NCBI GenBank assembly: GCA_022710975.1
Contig: JAKLGA010000001.1
Location: 558,001 to 622,000 of the forward strand
From: Myxococcota bacterium
GTDB taxonomy: Bacteria > Myxococcota > B64-G9
DNA: 64,000 nucleotides
Direction: 5' to 3'
Under the pieces are notes generated by a model, which was not told the DNA's origin, made no database searches, and worked only from the letters and a program-made list of their open reading frames with translations. The position numbers and the translations under genes were made by a program. Positions 17,840 through 26,307 of this stretch are shown piece by piece (the stretch's first letter is position 1; every line of letters starts with the position of its first letter).

Positions 17840-20248
17840 ATGCCTTCATGGCGCAGGGGTGCGGTCCGGTTCGCCTGCCTGGGCTGCTCGGCCGTGGTGT
17901 TCGCCGGCTGGGCCCTGGGTTGTGGCGCGGAGGCGGGCACGGAGTGCGGGCCCGGCACGCGGGCCGAGGGGGACACGTGCGTACCCGAGCTCGGGGAGTG
18001 CGCCCCGGGCACCGTGCTACAGGGCGGGGTGTGCGTGCCGGCCTGCGGGGAGGACGGCTACTGGGACGGCCAGGGCTGCCAGACCGTGACCCGCTGCGAG
18101 GCGGGCACACGCTTCGATCCGGCCACGGGCGACTGCCTGCCGGCCTGCGCGGCCGGGGAGTACTGGGACGGCGCGGCCTGCGCCCAGGTCCCGACCTGCG
18201 GCCCGGGCACGGCCTTCGATCCGGCCACGGGCGACTGCCAGCCCGGCGCGGACGCCTGCGCCCCGGGCACGGTCTGGCGGGACGGCGCCTGCCAGCCCGA
18301 GGTCGCCTGCGGGCCTGGCACCCACGCCGCGGGCGGGGAGTGCGTGCCCGACGCGCCGCCCGCGCCGGACGTGGTCGAGGCCCCGGTGGACGGGGAGTTC
18401 GCCCGGTTCGAGCTGCCGGGCGCCGGGGCCGAGGTGCTGCTCGGCGGCGCGGTCGATCTGCCCGTGGACAAGGACGGGGACGGCTACGCCGACGGCGACT
18501 GGGACGCCTTCGCCTTCGACGCCCCGGCCGGCGCCTGGCTGCGCCTCTCGGCCAGCTCGAGCGGGGCGGCGCTGCCGGCCTTCCTGGTGGACTCCCGCGG
18601 GGAGGGCGACGAGGGGGAGCTCGTCTACCGGCGGGTGGCCCTCAGCCCCACCGCCGGCACCTGCAGCCGCGAGGTGTACCTGCCGCGCGCCGGCCGGTAC
18701 GTGGTGTGGGTCTCGGACTTCAACCAGGCCGCGGCCTTCCTGTTCGGCTACGGCACGCTGCCCGTGGGCGGGCCGGCCTTCGACTACCTCGTCCGGCTCG
18801 AGAACCTGGGCGTGCCCCAGCCGGAGCCGCTGGCGTTGCCCACCCAGGCGCAGCACGATCTGGCCGACGGCGCCCTGGCCTTCTACAGCCTGGCCTCGCA
18901 GCCGTCCGGCGCGGGCATCGAGCTGCTCGCCCGGCCGGAGCGGCCCGAGGGGCTGGCCGAGGCGGACGTGTACCCGGCGCTCCTGCTCATGGATCCGGCC
19001 GGTGCCCTGGTGGCCGAGTCCGTCTCCTACCGGACCTGGGAGTCGGCCGCGCTGCTCACCCCGAGCGCCGCGGGCGGCGCCCGCCTGGTGGTGCGCGACT
19101 TCTTCGCCGCGACCGGCGCCGGGCCCGCGCTGACCTTCCTGGCCCGCCGGCTCGAGCCCACGCCCTGCAGCGCGGGCCAGTGCACCCAGGCCACGGTCAG
19201 CATGGACCAGAGCGTGCTGCTGCGCTGGAGCCTCGTGGCTGGCGACTTCTTCGTGGCAGGCACCTACTTCGACCCCATGGGCGAGGCCATGGCCCACCAG
19301 CAGCTCCTGGACGACGGGCTCGCGCCGCTGGGCGAGGCCCAGATGACCTACCCGGGCCAGGACGCCACGGCCTGGGCCTACGCCGACGCCCCGACCACGT
19401 TCCACCTGTGGCTGCGCTGGGGCGACGGCGGGCCGCAGGGCACCTGGGACCTGGACGCCCGCGTGCACGCCACCGGCGCCCTGGCGGACGGCCAGACCGC
19501 CAGCGCCCAGCCGGTCTTCGACATGCCGCCCTGGACCCTGCGCCCGGCGGGCATCCTGCACTTCTCCGGGCTGGGCGGGAAGATGGTGTTCCTGGGCGGG
19601 CTCACCACCCACGGCGCGGGCTGGGTGCAGCCGTTCGAGGCGGTGTGGAACGCGCGCCTCGAGCAGGAGGGCCCGGTGGTGGACACGAACGCCTGGAACT
19701 TCCCGGAAGGCTTCTGCACCCCGCTGTTCACCTACGTCCGCGACGACGGCCACCACCTGTACTACCTCTACGACCAGGGCGGCGATCCCAGCGGCGGCAC
19801 CTACGACGTGAGGCTGGACGCGGTGGACGTCACCCCCGTCGGCCGGCCCGAGGTGGGCGCGCCCGTCACGCGCAACAACCAGATGCCCAACGGCCGCAAC
19901 TACTACTCGTTCGAGGCCGGCCAGGGCCAGGCGGTGGACATCACCGTGCACCCGGTGCTGCTGTCGGACATCCAGGCGGAGATCTGGGTGCTCAACTTCG
20001 GGGCCGCGGTGTGGGACTGGATCTACTACGTGTGGCTGGCCTCCCCGGACGCGGCCCAGCTCGGGCTGGTGCTGGCCGAGGTCGCCGCGGCGCCGGGCGA
20101 CGACATCACCGTCCACTACCTGTCGCCCTACGAGGGCTCGAGCATCCTGCTGGTCATGGACGCGGGCGGCCAGGCCGGCCCGCTGGACCTGTTCAACCTG
20201 ACGCTGGAGACACCCGCCGCGCCGGCCCCGGCCGGGGGGGGGAGGTGA
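17840..20248 (+). CDS. Large Cys-rich repeat lipoprotein, copy 1
   Basis: 802-residue surface or secreted protein of unknown function. The signal sequence ends at a lipobox-like GWALGC. Residues 30-175 are five to six short Cys repeats of the type CGPGTAFDPATGDCQPG and CAPGTVLQGGVCVPAC. A divider with a DKDGDGYADGDWDAFAFDAP calcium-binding-like segment follows, then a beta-rich region with pre-peptidase-C-terminal-like modules (DAPAGAWLRLSASS, YLPRAGRYVVWVSD). It is not an obvious enzyme. It is followed 5 bp later by a paralogue with the same architecture, the result of an ancient tandem duplication. ATG 17840 is supported by GAGAGGAG. Confidence 0.7.
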   Translation: MPSWRRGAVRFACLGCSAVVFAGWALGCGAEAGTECGPGTRAEGDTCVPELGECAPGTVLQGGVCVPACGEDGYWDGQGCQTVTRCEAGTRFDPATGDCLPACAAGEYWDGAACAQVPTCGPGTAFDPATGDCQPGADACAPGTVWRDGACQPEVACGPGTHAAGGECVPDAPPAPDVVEAPVDGEFARFELPGAGAEVLLGGAVDLPVDKDGDGYADGDWDAFAFDAPAGAWLRLSASSSGAALPAFLVDSRGEGDEGELVYRRVALSPTAGTCSREVYLPRAGRYVVWVSDFNQAAAFLFGYGTLPVGGPAFDYLVRLENLGVPQPEPLALPTQAQHDLADGALAFYSLASQPSGAGIELLARPERPEGLAEADVYPALLLMDPAGALVAESVSYRTWESAALLTPSAAGGARLVVRDFFAATGAGPALTFLARRLEPTPCSAGQCTQATVSMDQSVLLRWSLVAGDFFVAGTYFDPMGEAMAHQQLLDDGLAPLGEAQMTYPGQDATAWAYADAPTTFHLWLRWGDGGPQGTWDLDARVHATGALADGQTASAQPVFDMPPWTLRPAGILHFSGLGGKMVFLGGLTTHGAGWVQPFEAVWNARLEQEGPVVDTNAWNFPEGFCTPLFTYVRDDGHHLYYLYDQGGDPSGGTYDVRLDAVDVTPVGRPEVGAPVTRNNQMPNGRNYYSFEAGQGQAVDITVHPVLLSDIQAEIWVLNFGAAVWDWIYYVWLASPDAAQLGLVLAEVAAAPGDDITVHYLSPYEGSSILLVMDAGGQAGPLDLFNLTLETPAAPAPAGGGR

Positions 20249-20253
20249 CAGCC

Positions 20254-22602
20254 ATGCGCGCTCCCCAGGGGATGCTGCTGCTGAGCGCCTGCCTGGCGCT
20301 GGGCCTGGCCGCCTGCGATGGCTCCGGCGAGGACATGCTGTGTGGCGCGGGCACCGTGGAGCAGGACGGCCAGTGCCTGCCCGAGATCACCGCCTGCGGG
20401 GACGGCACCACGCTGCAGGGCGGGGTGTGCGTGCCGGCCTGCCCGGCCGGCCAGTACTGGGCCCCGGCGGGGTGCCTGGCGGTGCCCGCCTGCGAGGCCG
20501 GGACCGTGTTCGACGCGGGCGCCGCGGCCTGCGTGCCGGCCTGCGGCCCCGCGGAGCAGTGGGACGGGCAGGCCTGCGCGCCGCTGTGCGCGCCGGGCAC
20601 CCAGCTCGATCCCCAGAGCGGGCAGTGCTTGCCCGGGCCCGAGGTGTGCGCGGCGGGCACCCACCAGGAGGCCGGCCAGTGCGTGGCCGATCTCGTCTGC
20701 GGCCCCGGCACCCACGCCGAGGGCGGGGTGTGCGTCCCGGATCGGCTACCCTCGCCCGACGTATGGGAGGCGGCCGAGCCGGACCAGGCGGCGGCGGTCG
20801 CGCTGCCCGCGGCCGGCCAGGCCGTGCGCCTGGGCGGCACGGTGGACACCCCCGTGGACGGCAACGGCGACGGGTACGTGGAGGCGGACTGGGACGCCTT
20901 CGCCTTCGACGCGCCGGCCGGCGCCTGGCTCCGGCTGTCCTCCACCTCGGAGGGCGTGGCGGTACCGGCCTTCTTCGTGCAGTCCGAGGCGCTCGACGAC
21001 GAGGGTTACGCCCTCTTCGCGCGGTTGGCCCTCAACCTGGTCGGCCTGGAGGCCGGCCGGGAGGTGTACCTGCCCCGGGCCGGGCGCTACCTCCTGTGGG
21101 TCAGCGACAGCCACAACATGCTGGCGGAGGTGTACGGCTTCGGCTTCCTGCCGGTGGGCGGCGAGGAGTGGAGCTACCAGGTGCTCCTGGAGAACCTGGG
21201 CGCGCCCCAGCCGACCCCGGCGAACCTGCCGCTCGCGGACGCGGGCCAGCTCGAGGGCGGGGCGCTCCGGTTCTACGCCCTGGGCGGCCTGGAGCCGCGG
21301 GACGTGCTCTCCCTGCGCTCGCCGGCCGAGGGCGTGGGCGGGCAAGAGGAAATTCTGCGCGTGGCCTGGTTGCTGTTCGATCCCCAGGGCGCGCTGGTGC
21401 GCGAGGAGGTAGGCGGCCGGAGCGAAGACGCGGCCGCGACCCTGGTGCTGACGGAGGCCGGGCCGCACCTGCTGGTGCAGGACTTCCTGGTGTCCACCGG
21501 CCCGAACCTGGCCTTCGCCCTCTCGGCCGTGGAGGAGGCGGTGGAGGACTGCACGCTCACCGCCTGCGCGGCCGCGCCGCTCGGGGCGGGCGAGCACCGG
21601 CTGTGGAGCTTCGATCTCGCCGCGGGCGACTTCTTCCTGTTCTCCGCCAGCCTGCCGAGCGGCACGGAGAATCTGAAAGTGAGCCTGCTGGACGCGCAGT
21701 TCCAGGTGCTGAGCGAGGCCTCGGCCGGTCCGAGCTGGGAGCGCTGGGACCACCTGCTGGCGGGGGCCGACACCTGGGTCTACCTGTGGATCGAGGGCTG
21801 GACCGGCGCGGCCGTGCCCGACTGGACGCTGGGCACGGTCCTGTTCCCGGTGCCGGCCCTGCCCGCGGGCGGCGCGCTCTCGGGGGTGGCGGTCGAGCCC
21901 ATGCCCGGGGCGGGCTTCAGCGACAGCGGCCTGGTGCGCTTCGAGGCCCTGGCGGGCCAGGTGGCCGTGGTGAGCGGCTTCGCGCCCCTGGACCCCGGCG
22001 GGACCTGGACCCAGCCGGCGCTCGAGCTGGTCGATCCGGAGCTCGCCTTCCTGGGGCCGGCCCTGGACACGGCCGACCCGGCCCTGGCCCGGCTCGCGCC
22101 GGCCCTGGCCTGGATCCCGGCCGACGGCACCTTCCTGGCGCGGGCCTTCGACCTCGACCCGGCCGCGGAGCTCGCGGGCGCGAGCTACGACCTGGGGCTC
22201 AGCCTGGCCAGCCCGGCCGCGCTCGGGGAGCCCACGGCCGGTGCGCCCGTCGGCCAGGCCGGGCTCGCCCTGGCGGCGGACAGCCGGGCCGCGCTCTTCA
22301 GCGTGGACGTGGCCCAGGGCGGGAGCTACCAGCTCGCGCTCGACCCGCAGGCCGGCTCGGACCTGCAGCCCGAGGTGTGGGTGCTGGCCTTCGGCTACCA
22401 CTACCAGGCGAGCTGGTACTCCTCGCCCGCCCAGCGCGAGCTCGGGCGCGTCGGCCTGGCCGCGGCGGCCGCTCCGGGCGAGGCGCTGACGCTGCCCTTC
22501 GGCGCTCCGTACGCCGGCCGCCTGGTGGTCGTGGTGCTGGACGCCCGCGGCCTGGAGCCCGCCCCCGCGGGCCTGTTCGACCTGCAGATCAGCCGCCTCT
22601 GA
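20254..22602 (+). CDS. Large Cys-rich repeat lipoprotein, copy 2
   Basis: 782-residue paralogue of the preceding gene, sharing its domain order. A lipoprotein signal (LSACLALGLAAC, good lipobox LAAC) is followed by Cys repeats (CGDGTTLQGGVCVPACPAG and others), a DGNGDGYVEADWDAFAFDAP segment nearly identical to copy 1, then the same beta-rich modules (YLPRAGRYLLWVSD). The second halves have diverged more than the repeat region. ATG 20254 has GGGGGGAGG upstream. The genes are 5 bp apart and clearly one transcriptional unit. Adhesion or surface-layer roles are only guesses. Confidence 0.7.
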   Translation: MRAPQGMLLLSACLALGLAACDGSGEDMLCGAGTVEQDGQCLPEITACGDGTTLQGGVCVPACPAGQYWAPAGCLAVPACEAGTVFDAGAAACVPACGPAEQWDGQACAPLCAPGTQLDPQSGQCLPGPEVCAAGTHQEAGQCVADLVCGPGTHAEGGVCVPDRLPSPDVWEAAEPDQAAAVALPAAGQAVRLGGTVDTPVDGNGDGYVEADWDAFAFDAPAGAWLRLSSTSEGVAVPAFFVQSEALDDEGYALFARLALNLVGLEAGREVYLPRAGRYLLWVSDSHNMLAEVYGFGFLPVGGEEWSYQVLLENLGAPQPTPANLPLADAGQLEGGALRFYALGGLEPRDVLSLRSPAEGVGGQEEILRVAWLLFDPQGALVREEVGGRSEDAAATLVLTEAGPHLLVQDFLVSTGPNLAFALSAVEEAVEDCTLTACAAAPLGAGEHRLWSFDLAAGDFFLFSASLPSGTENLKVSLLDAQFQVLSEASAGPSWERWDHLLAGADTWVYLWIEGWTGAAVPDWTLGTVLFPVPALPAGGALSGVAVEPMPGAGFSDSGLVRFEALAGQVAVVSGFAPLDPGGTWTQPALELVDPELAFLGPALDTADPALARLAPALAWIPADGTFLARAFDLDPAAELAGASYDLGLSLASPAALGEPTAGAPVGQAGLALAADSRAALFSVDVAQGGSYQLALDPQAGSDLQPEVWVLAFGYHYQASWYSSPAQRELGRVGLAAAAAPGEALTLPFGAPYAGRLVVVVLDARGLEPAPAGLFDLQISRL

Positions 22603-22618
22603 GCGCCGCCGGGCGCGC

Positions 22619-24055
22619 TCAAGCTCGCCGCATGCGCGCCCGGCGCAGCCGCAGCAGCGTGCGGAACATGGGCTCCTGGAGGCCGTCGCGCGCGCGGAGC
22701 GCCGCGGCCTCGCGCAGCATGTCGGCTGGCGGGGTGGCCTCCCAGGCCGGCACGCAGTTCGGGCGGGTCTCGGCCGCGCGGGCCACCAGCTCCCGCAGGC
22801 GCGCCGCGCCCAGGCGGGGCGAGACGTAGAAACGCGCCGCGAGCAGCGGGTCGTCCGGGGCGACCAGGCCCTCCGCCAGGGCCGCGCGGTGGAGCCCGGT
22901 GCGCGGGTAGATGCGCAGGCCCGCGGTCAGGTGGACCATGTCGGCCGGATCGACGCAGCGGTCGACGAAGTCGAAGGTCTCGGCCAGGCTGGCCTCGTCC
23001 TCGCCCGGGCCGCCCAGCAGGAAGAACCACATGGTGGGCATGTCCGCCCGGCGCAGCTCCGCCGCGGCCCGCTCCAGGGCCGGGCGGTCGAAGTTCTTGT
23101 GGAGCGCGGCCAGCATGCGCGGGGAGGCGCTGTCGGGCGTGCAGTCCACCTGGGCGAAACCGGCCCGGCGCATGAGCGCGAGCAGCGAGGCGCTCACCTG
23201 GCCAGGGTTCACCCCCATGGTGCGCAGCCGCACGCCGAGCCCGCGCGCGGCGATCGCCCGGCAGACCTCCTCGGCGTGGCCGGGCGGATCGTTGAAGGTG
23301 GAGTCCACGATCTCGAAGGCGGGCGGCGGGTCCCCCAGGGCCTGGCAGGCCCGGGCGATCTCGTCCGCCACCAGGCCGGGCGCGCGCAGCCGGTAGCGCC
23401 CGCCCTCGATGCGCACGTAGGAGCAGTACAGGCAGTCGTGGGCGCAGCCGCGCTTGGTCTGCACCGGGTAGGAGCCCCGCTCGCGGTAGGGGGCGTAGTC
23501 GAGCCAGCGCTCGATGCGCGCGGGGGGCAGGCGGAGCTCGGCGCCCGGCAGGCGGGCCGGCTCGACCCGCCGCCCGGGCGGTGGGCCGCGGGTCACCACG
23601 CCCGGGAGATCCGCCGGCGAGCGGCCGGCCACCAGGGCGGCGACCAGCGCGGGCAGGCCCGCCTCGGCCTCGCCCACCAGGCCGCAGTCCGCGTCCAGCG
23701 CGTCCAGCAGCGCCTCCGGGTACAGGCTGAAGCCGGCTCCGCCCAGCACCCGCGGCGCCCGGCTGCAGGCCGCCAGCGGCTCCACGAAGCGGGCGCGGAT
23801 CTCGGCCACGTAGTGCCGGCCGCCCTCCATGACCACGTCATCGACGTTGCGGACCCCCAGGCCGATCACCTCGGGCGCGAAGGCGCGCACCGCCTCCTCC
23901 AGGGCCCCGGGGGGGGCGAAGGTGCCGTCCAGCACCCGCACCTCGTGGGCCTCGGGCGCGCCGGCCAGGGCCTCGGCGGCCAGGCACAGCCCGAGCGGGG
24001 GCACCGGGTAGGGGGCGGTCTCGGGGTTGGCGTTGACCAGCAGCACGCGCGCCAT
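22619..24055 (-). CDS. B12-binding-domain radical SAM protein
   Basis: 478 residues. The N-terminal cobalamin-binding-like Rossmann domain (VLLVNANPETAPYPVPPLGL, then RAPRVLGGAGFSLYPEALL) is followed by a radical SAM core with CxxxCxxC as CAHDCLYC. A typical SSYVR/GGRYRLR stretch and a later TMWFFLLGGPGEDEASLAET segment follow. Substrate unknown: family members methylate, rearrange or cyclise diverse molecules. Its ATG lies 12 bp after the DUF3343 stop, so it is the last gene of the cysteine desulfurase-YedF-DUF3343 operon and may use or serve that sulfur or selenium chemistry (inference). Confidence 0.8.
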   Translation of the reverse strand: MARVLLVNANPETAPYPVPPLGLCLAAEALAGAPEAHEVRVLDGTFAPPGALEEAVRAFAPEVIGLGVRNVDDVVMEGGRHYVAEIRARFVEPLAACSRAPRVLGGAGFSLYPEALLDALDADCGLVGEAEAGLPALVAALVAGRSPADLPGVVTRGPPPGRRVEPARLPGAELRLPPARIERWLDYAPYRERGSYPVQTKRGCAHDCLYCSYVRIEGGRYRLRAPGLVADEIARACQALGDPPPAFEIVDSTFNDPPGHAEEVCRAIAARGLGVRLRTMGVNPGQVSASLLALMRRAGFAQVDCTPDSASPRMLAALHKNFDRPALERAAAELRRADMPTMWFFLLGGPGEDEASLAETFDFVDRCVDPADMVHLTAGLRIYPRTGLHRAALAEGLVAPDDPLLAARFYVSPRLGAARLRELVARAAETRPNCVPAWEATPPADMLREAAALRARDGLQEPMFRTLLRLRRARMRRA

Positions 24056-24067
24056 GGGCGGAACCTA

Positions 24068-24307
24068 TCACAGGCCCACGATCCCCTCCACGCCGAGCCT
24101 GTCCCCGGGCAGCAGCCGCTCGATGCGCTCCCGATCGCCCCAGGCGAACCGGACGCAGAACCCGCAGCTCGAGCTCAGGTGACGCGGCACGGCGATGAGC
24201 TTGTGCGCCACGCCGGCCGCGACCAGGAGGCGCTCCGCGCCGAGCGCGCCCTGGACGGAGCGGAACAGCACCACGCCGAAGCCGCTGGGTGACTCAGAGC
24301 TCGACAA
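24068..24307 (-). CDS. DUF3343 putative selenium/sulfur carrier protein
   Basis: 79-residue protein. The start GFGVVLFRSVQGALGAERLL and the segment PRHLSSSCGFCVRF match, as I remember it, the DUF3343 (putative Se/S carrier) family, which is often encoded beside YedF and a cysteine desulfurase. The SSSC Cys, here part of a CGFC pair, would be the sulfur- or selenium-carrying residue. TTG 24307 is the most upstream plausible start and overlaps the yedF stop by 14 bp. Its small size and position make it a likely persulfide or selenide shuttle. Confidence 0.75.
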   Translation of the reverse strand: MSSSESPSGFGVVLFRSVQGALGAERLLVAAGVAHKLIAVPRHLSSSCGFCVRFAWGDRERIERLLPGDRLGVEGIVGL

Positions 24308-24902
24308 CCTTGCCTGCCTCCAGGAGCGCCGTGGCGATGTCGTACATGTTCGAGACCCGGCCCACCGCGAGCTTCTCCGTCAGCTCGAAGTAGCCCAGGC
24401 AGGTGCCGCAGGCCAGCACGTCGATCCCCTGGGCGGCCAGGGCCTCGAGGTCGTCGAGCGCGCGGGAGCCCTGGGCCACCAGCTTCACGCCCGAGTTCAT
24501 GAAGATGATCGTCTGCGGCTTCGGCCTGACCTCCAGGAGAGAGTGGAAGAAGGCACCCATGAGCCGCTCTCCCAGCTCGGAAGGCCCGCGGCCGAAGCAG
24601 TCGGACGGCACGAAGACCACCAGCGGCCCCGCCGGCGCCTCCGCCGTGGAGCCCGCCACGCCGTGCCCGATGGCCGCGGGCTCGGCCGGCGCGCCTCCGC
24701 GCTTGAGGGTGAGGTAGATCCCGTCCTCCTTCTCCGAGACCTCGACGGAGCATCCCTTCGAATGGGCGAGCCGGGTCACGTTCTCGACCGCGGCCTGGTT
24801 GTCCACGAGGGTCGTCACCTCGTCGGCCAGGTCGAGGGCCTTGAGGGTCAGCACGACTGGCTGCGGGCAGGAGAGCCCGCGCGCGTCCACGGTCTTCTTC
24901 AC
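24294..24902 (-). CDS. yedF: YedF-type sulfurtransferase (TusA domain + DsrE-like domain)
   Basis: 202 residues. The N-terminal TusA/SirA-like domain has the acceptor Cys12 in DARGLSCPQPVV. The C-terminal DsrE-like domain contains IIFMNSGVKLVAQGS and the Cys pair in VLACGTCLGYFEL. This two-domain arrangement is that of selenium-metabolism protein YedF, which is found with selenium-dependent molybdenum hydroxylase or selD loci. GTG 24902 follows AAGGAGATCTGTC and overlaps the desulfurase stop as GTGA, so translation is coupled. It probably accepts persulfide from the desulfurase and passes it on. No selD lies in this window. Confidence 0.85.
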   Translation of the reverse strand: MKKTVDARGLSCPQPVVLTLKALDLADEVTTLVDNQAAVENVTRLAHSKGCSVEVSEKEDGIYLTLKRGGAPAEPAAIGHGVAGSTAEAPAGPLVVFVPSDCFGRGPSELGERLMGAFFHSLLEVRPKPQTIIFMNSGVKLVAQGSRALDDLEALAAQGIDVLACGTCLGYFELTEKLAVGRVSNMYDIATALLEAGKVVEL

Positions 24903-26062
24903 GACAGATCTCCTTTCGGCCGCACCGCGAGCTCCCGCAGGGCGCCGAGCGCGGTGGCGATCTCCGTTTCGGTGTTGAAGAGCCCCAGGCTGAAGCGCAC
25001 CGCCCCCTCCGGGAAGGTGCCGAGCTGCCGGTGCGCCAGCGGGGCGCAGTGGAGCCCCGCGCGGCAGCACACCCCGGCGCGCTCCTCGAGCGCCTGGGCG
25101 ACCTCGGAGCAGCTCCACCCGTCGAGGTTGAACGAGACCACCGCGGTCTGCCGCGCGGCCTCGCCGGTCCCGAGGACCCGCACGCGCGGGATCCCCCGCA
25201 GCCCGTCGAGGAGCCGGGCGGTGAGCGTGGCCGCGTGCGCGCGGATGGCCCCGAGGCCGCGCCCCTCGACGAACTCGAGCCCCGCCGCGAGCCCGGCCAG
25301 GCCCACCGCGTTGAGCGTCCCGGCCTCGAAGCAGTCGGGCAGGAACTCGGGTTGGACGTCCGCGTCCGACGCGCTGCCGGTCCCGCCGTGGAGGAGCGGG
25401 CGCAGCCGACCCTTCGCTCGCTCGCCGATGCACAGGCCCCCGGTGCCCTGCGGCCCGTAGAGCGACTTGTGGCCGGTGAACGCCAGGAGGTCGACGCCCA
25501 GCGAGGCCATGTCGATGGGGACGGCGCCCGCGCTCTGCGCGGCGTCCACGCAGAAGAGGATCTCGCGGTCCGCGGTCAGCCGGCCGATCTCCGCGATCGG
25601 GCACAGGGTGCCGACGACGTTGGAGGCGTGGCTCAGCACGACCAGCCTCGTCCTGGTCGAGATCGACCGGGCGACGTCGGCGGGGTCGAGCGAGCCATCG
25701 GCGCCGCAGGGCAGGCGCGACACCTCGACGCCGCGTCCCTCGAGGAACCGGAGCGGCCGCAGCACCGAGTTGTGCTCCATGGTGCTGGTGATCACCTGGT
25801 CGCCCGGCTGGAGGAGCCCCTGGAGGGCGAGGTTCAAGGCCTCGGTGGCGTTCTTGGTGAACACCACCGACAGGGGATCGCCGTGGCCGAGGAGCCGCGC
25901 CACCCGCTCGCGCGCGTCGTACACCACCCGCCCGGCCTGGATGGAGAGCGCGTGGCCCGAGCGGCCCGGGTTCGCCCCGTGCTCGCGGAGGAACCGCTCC
26001 ATCGCCGCGGGCACGCTGTCCGGCTTGGGCCAGGAGGTCGCGGCGTTGTCGAGGTAGATCAT
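24899..26062 (-). CDS. Cysteine desulfurase family protein (class V aminotransferase)
   Basis: 387 residues. This PLP enzyme converts L-cysteine to alanine and enzyme-bound persulfide (or selenocysteine to selenide). Visible: N-terminus MIYLDNAATSWPKP, PLP Lys199 in FTGHKSLYGPQG, and active-site Cys339 in RAGLHCAPLAH. The short RAGLHCAP loop places it in the group II (SufS/CsdA-like) subgroup known as cysteine desulfurase family protein, often paired with YedF. ATG 26062 follows GAGGAGGTGCGCG. First structural gene of a four-gene operon; upstream are two hairpins, a candidate 11-residue leader peptide and a promoter. Confidence 0.9.
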   Translation of the reverse strand: MIYLDNAATSWPKPDSVPAAMERFLREHGANPGRSGHALSIQAGRVVYDARERVARLLGHGDPLSVVFTKNATEALNLALQGLLQPGDQVITSTMEHNSVLRPLRFLEGRGVEVSRLPCGADGSLDPADVARSISTRTRLVVLSHASNVVGTLCPIAEIGRLTADREILFCVDAAQSAGAVPIDMASLGVDLLAFTGHKSLYGPQGTGGLCIGERAKGRLRPLLHGGTGSASDADVQPEFLPDCFEAGTLNAVGLAGLAAGLEFVEGRGLGAIRAHAATLTARLLDGLRGIPRVRVLGTGEAARQTAVVSFNLDGWSCSEVAQALEERAGVCCRAGLHCAPLAHRQLGTFPEGAVRFSLGLFNTETEIATALGALRELAVRPKGDLS

Positions 26063-26130
26063 CGCGCACCTCCTCGGGTCGTGGGCGGATCGGCTCCGCC
26101 CGCGGGCCCCGGGGGTGCTCAGGCGGGCGG

Positions 26131-26176
26131 GCGCTCCGCGCGGGAGCGCGCCGTGCTCGGAGGCTGACCAGCCTCC
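26131..26176 (-). promoter_or_regulatory. Two stem-loops in the leader of the desulfurase operon
   Basis: On the minus strand a 7-bp hairpin (GGAGGCT/AGCCTCC, 4-nt loop, 26159-26176) comes first, then a second 7-bp hairpin (GCGCTCC/GGAGCGC, 5-nt loop, 26131-26149). Both lie in the 125 nt between the candidate leader peptide and the desulfurase ATG. Neither has a T-run, so they are not intrinsic terminators. Attenuation or a structured 5' UTR is possible. Confidence 0.35.
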
Positions 26177-26187
26177 CGGGCGGCGCG

Positions 26188-26223
26188 TCAGTTGCACTTC
26201 TTCAGCAGCTCCAGCCTGCGCAT
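26188..26223 (-). CDS. Candidate 11-residue leader peptide
   Basis: Tiny open frame MRRLELLKKCN with an excellent ribosome site (GAGGAG, 6-nt spacing to ATG 26223), located between a visible promoter and the desulfurase gene. The peptide ends Lys-Lys-Cys-Asn. A Cys codon just before the stop, upstream of a cysteine-consuming operon, suggests translation-coupled sensing. A single Cys codon is weak evidence compared with classical poly-Cys leaders. I do not recognise a known family. Confidence 0.35.
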   Translation of the reverse strand: MRRLELLKKCN

Positions 26224-26278
26224 CTCGCGCTCCTCACCCGCCGGCCTCGGCCAGACGGGGATGACGGACTCTGAGCGC

Positions 26279-26307
26279 TGCGTAGCACGCGCCGGCCGGC
26301 GGGTCAA
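26279..26307 (-). promoter_or_regulatory. Sigma-70 promoter of the desulfurase-YedF-DUF3343 operon
   Basis: Minus strand TTGACC (26307-26302), 17-bp spacer, TACGCA (26284-26279). It sits on the stop codon of the upstream zinc-ribbon gene. Transcription would start near 26271, about 50 nt before the candidate leader peptide. Confidence 0.45.

Noticed and set aside
26188-26307. A tRNA-Sec (selC) gene near the selenium-type operon
   Set aside because: A TCA is present on the minus strand but the anticodon loop, long variable arm and TTCGA-like T-loop are absent, and no acceptor stem pairs at the expected distance.
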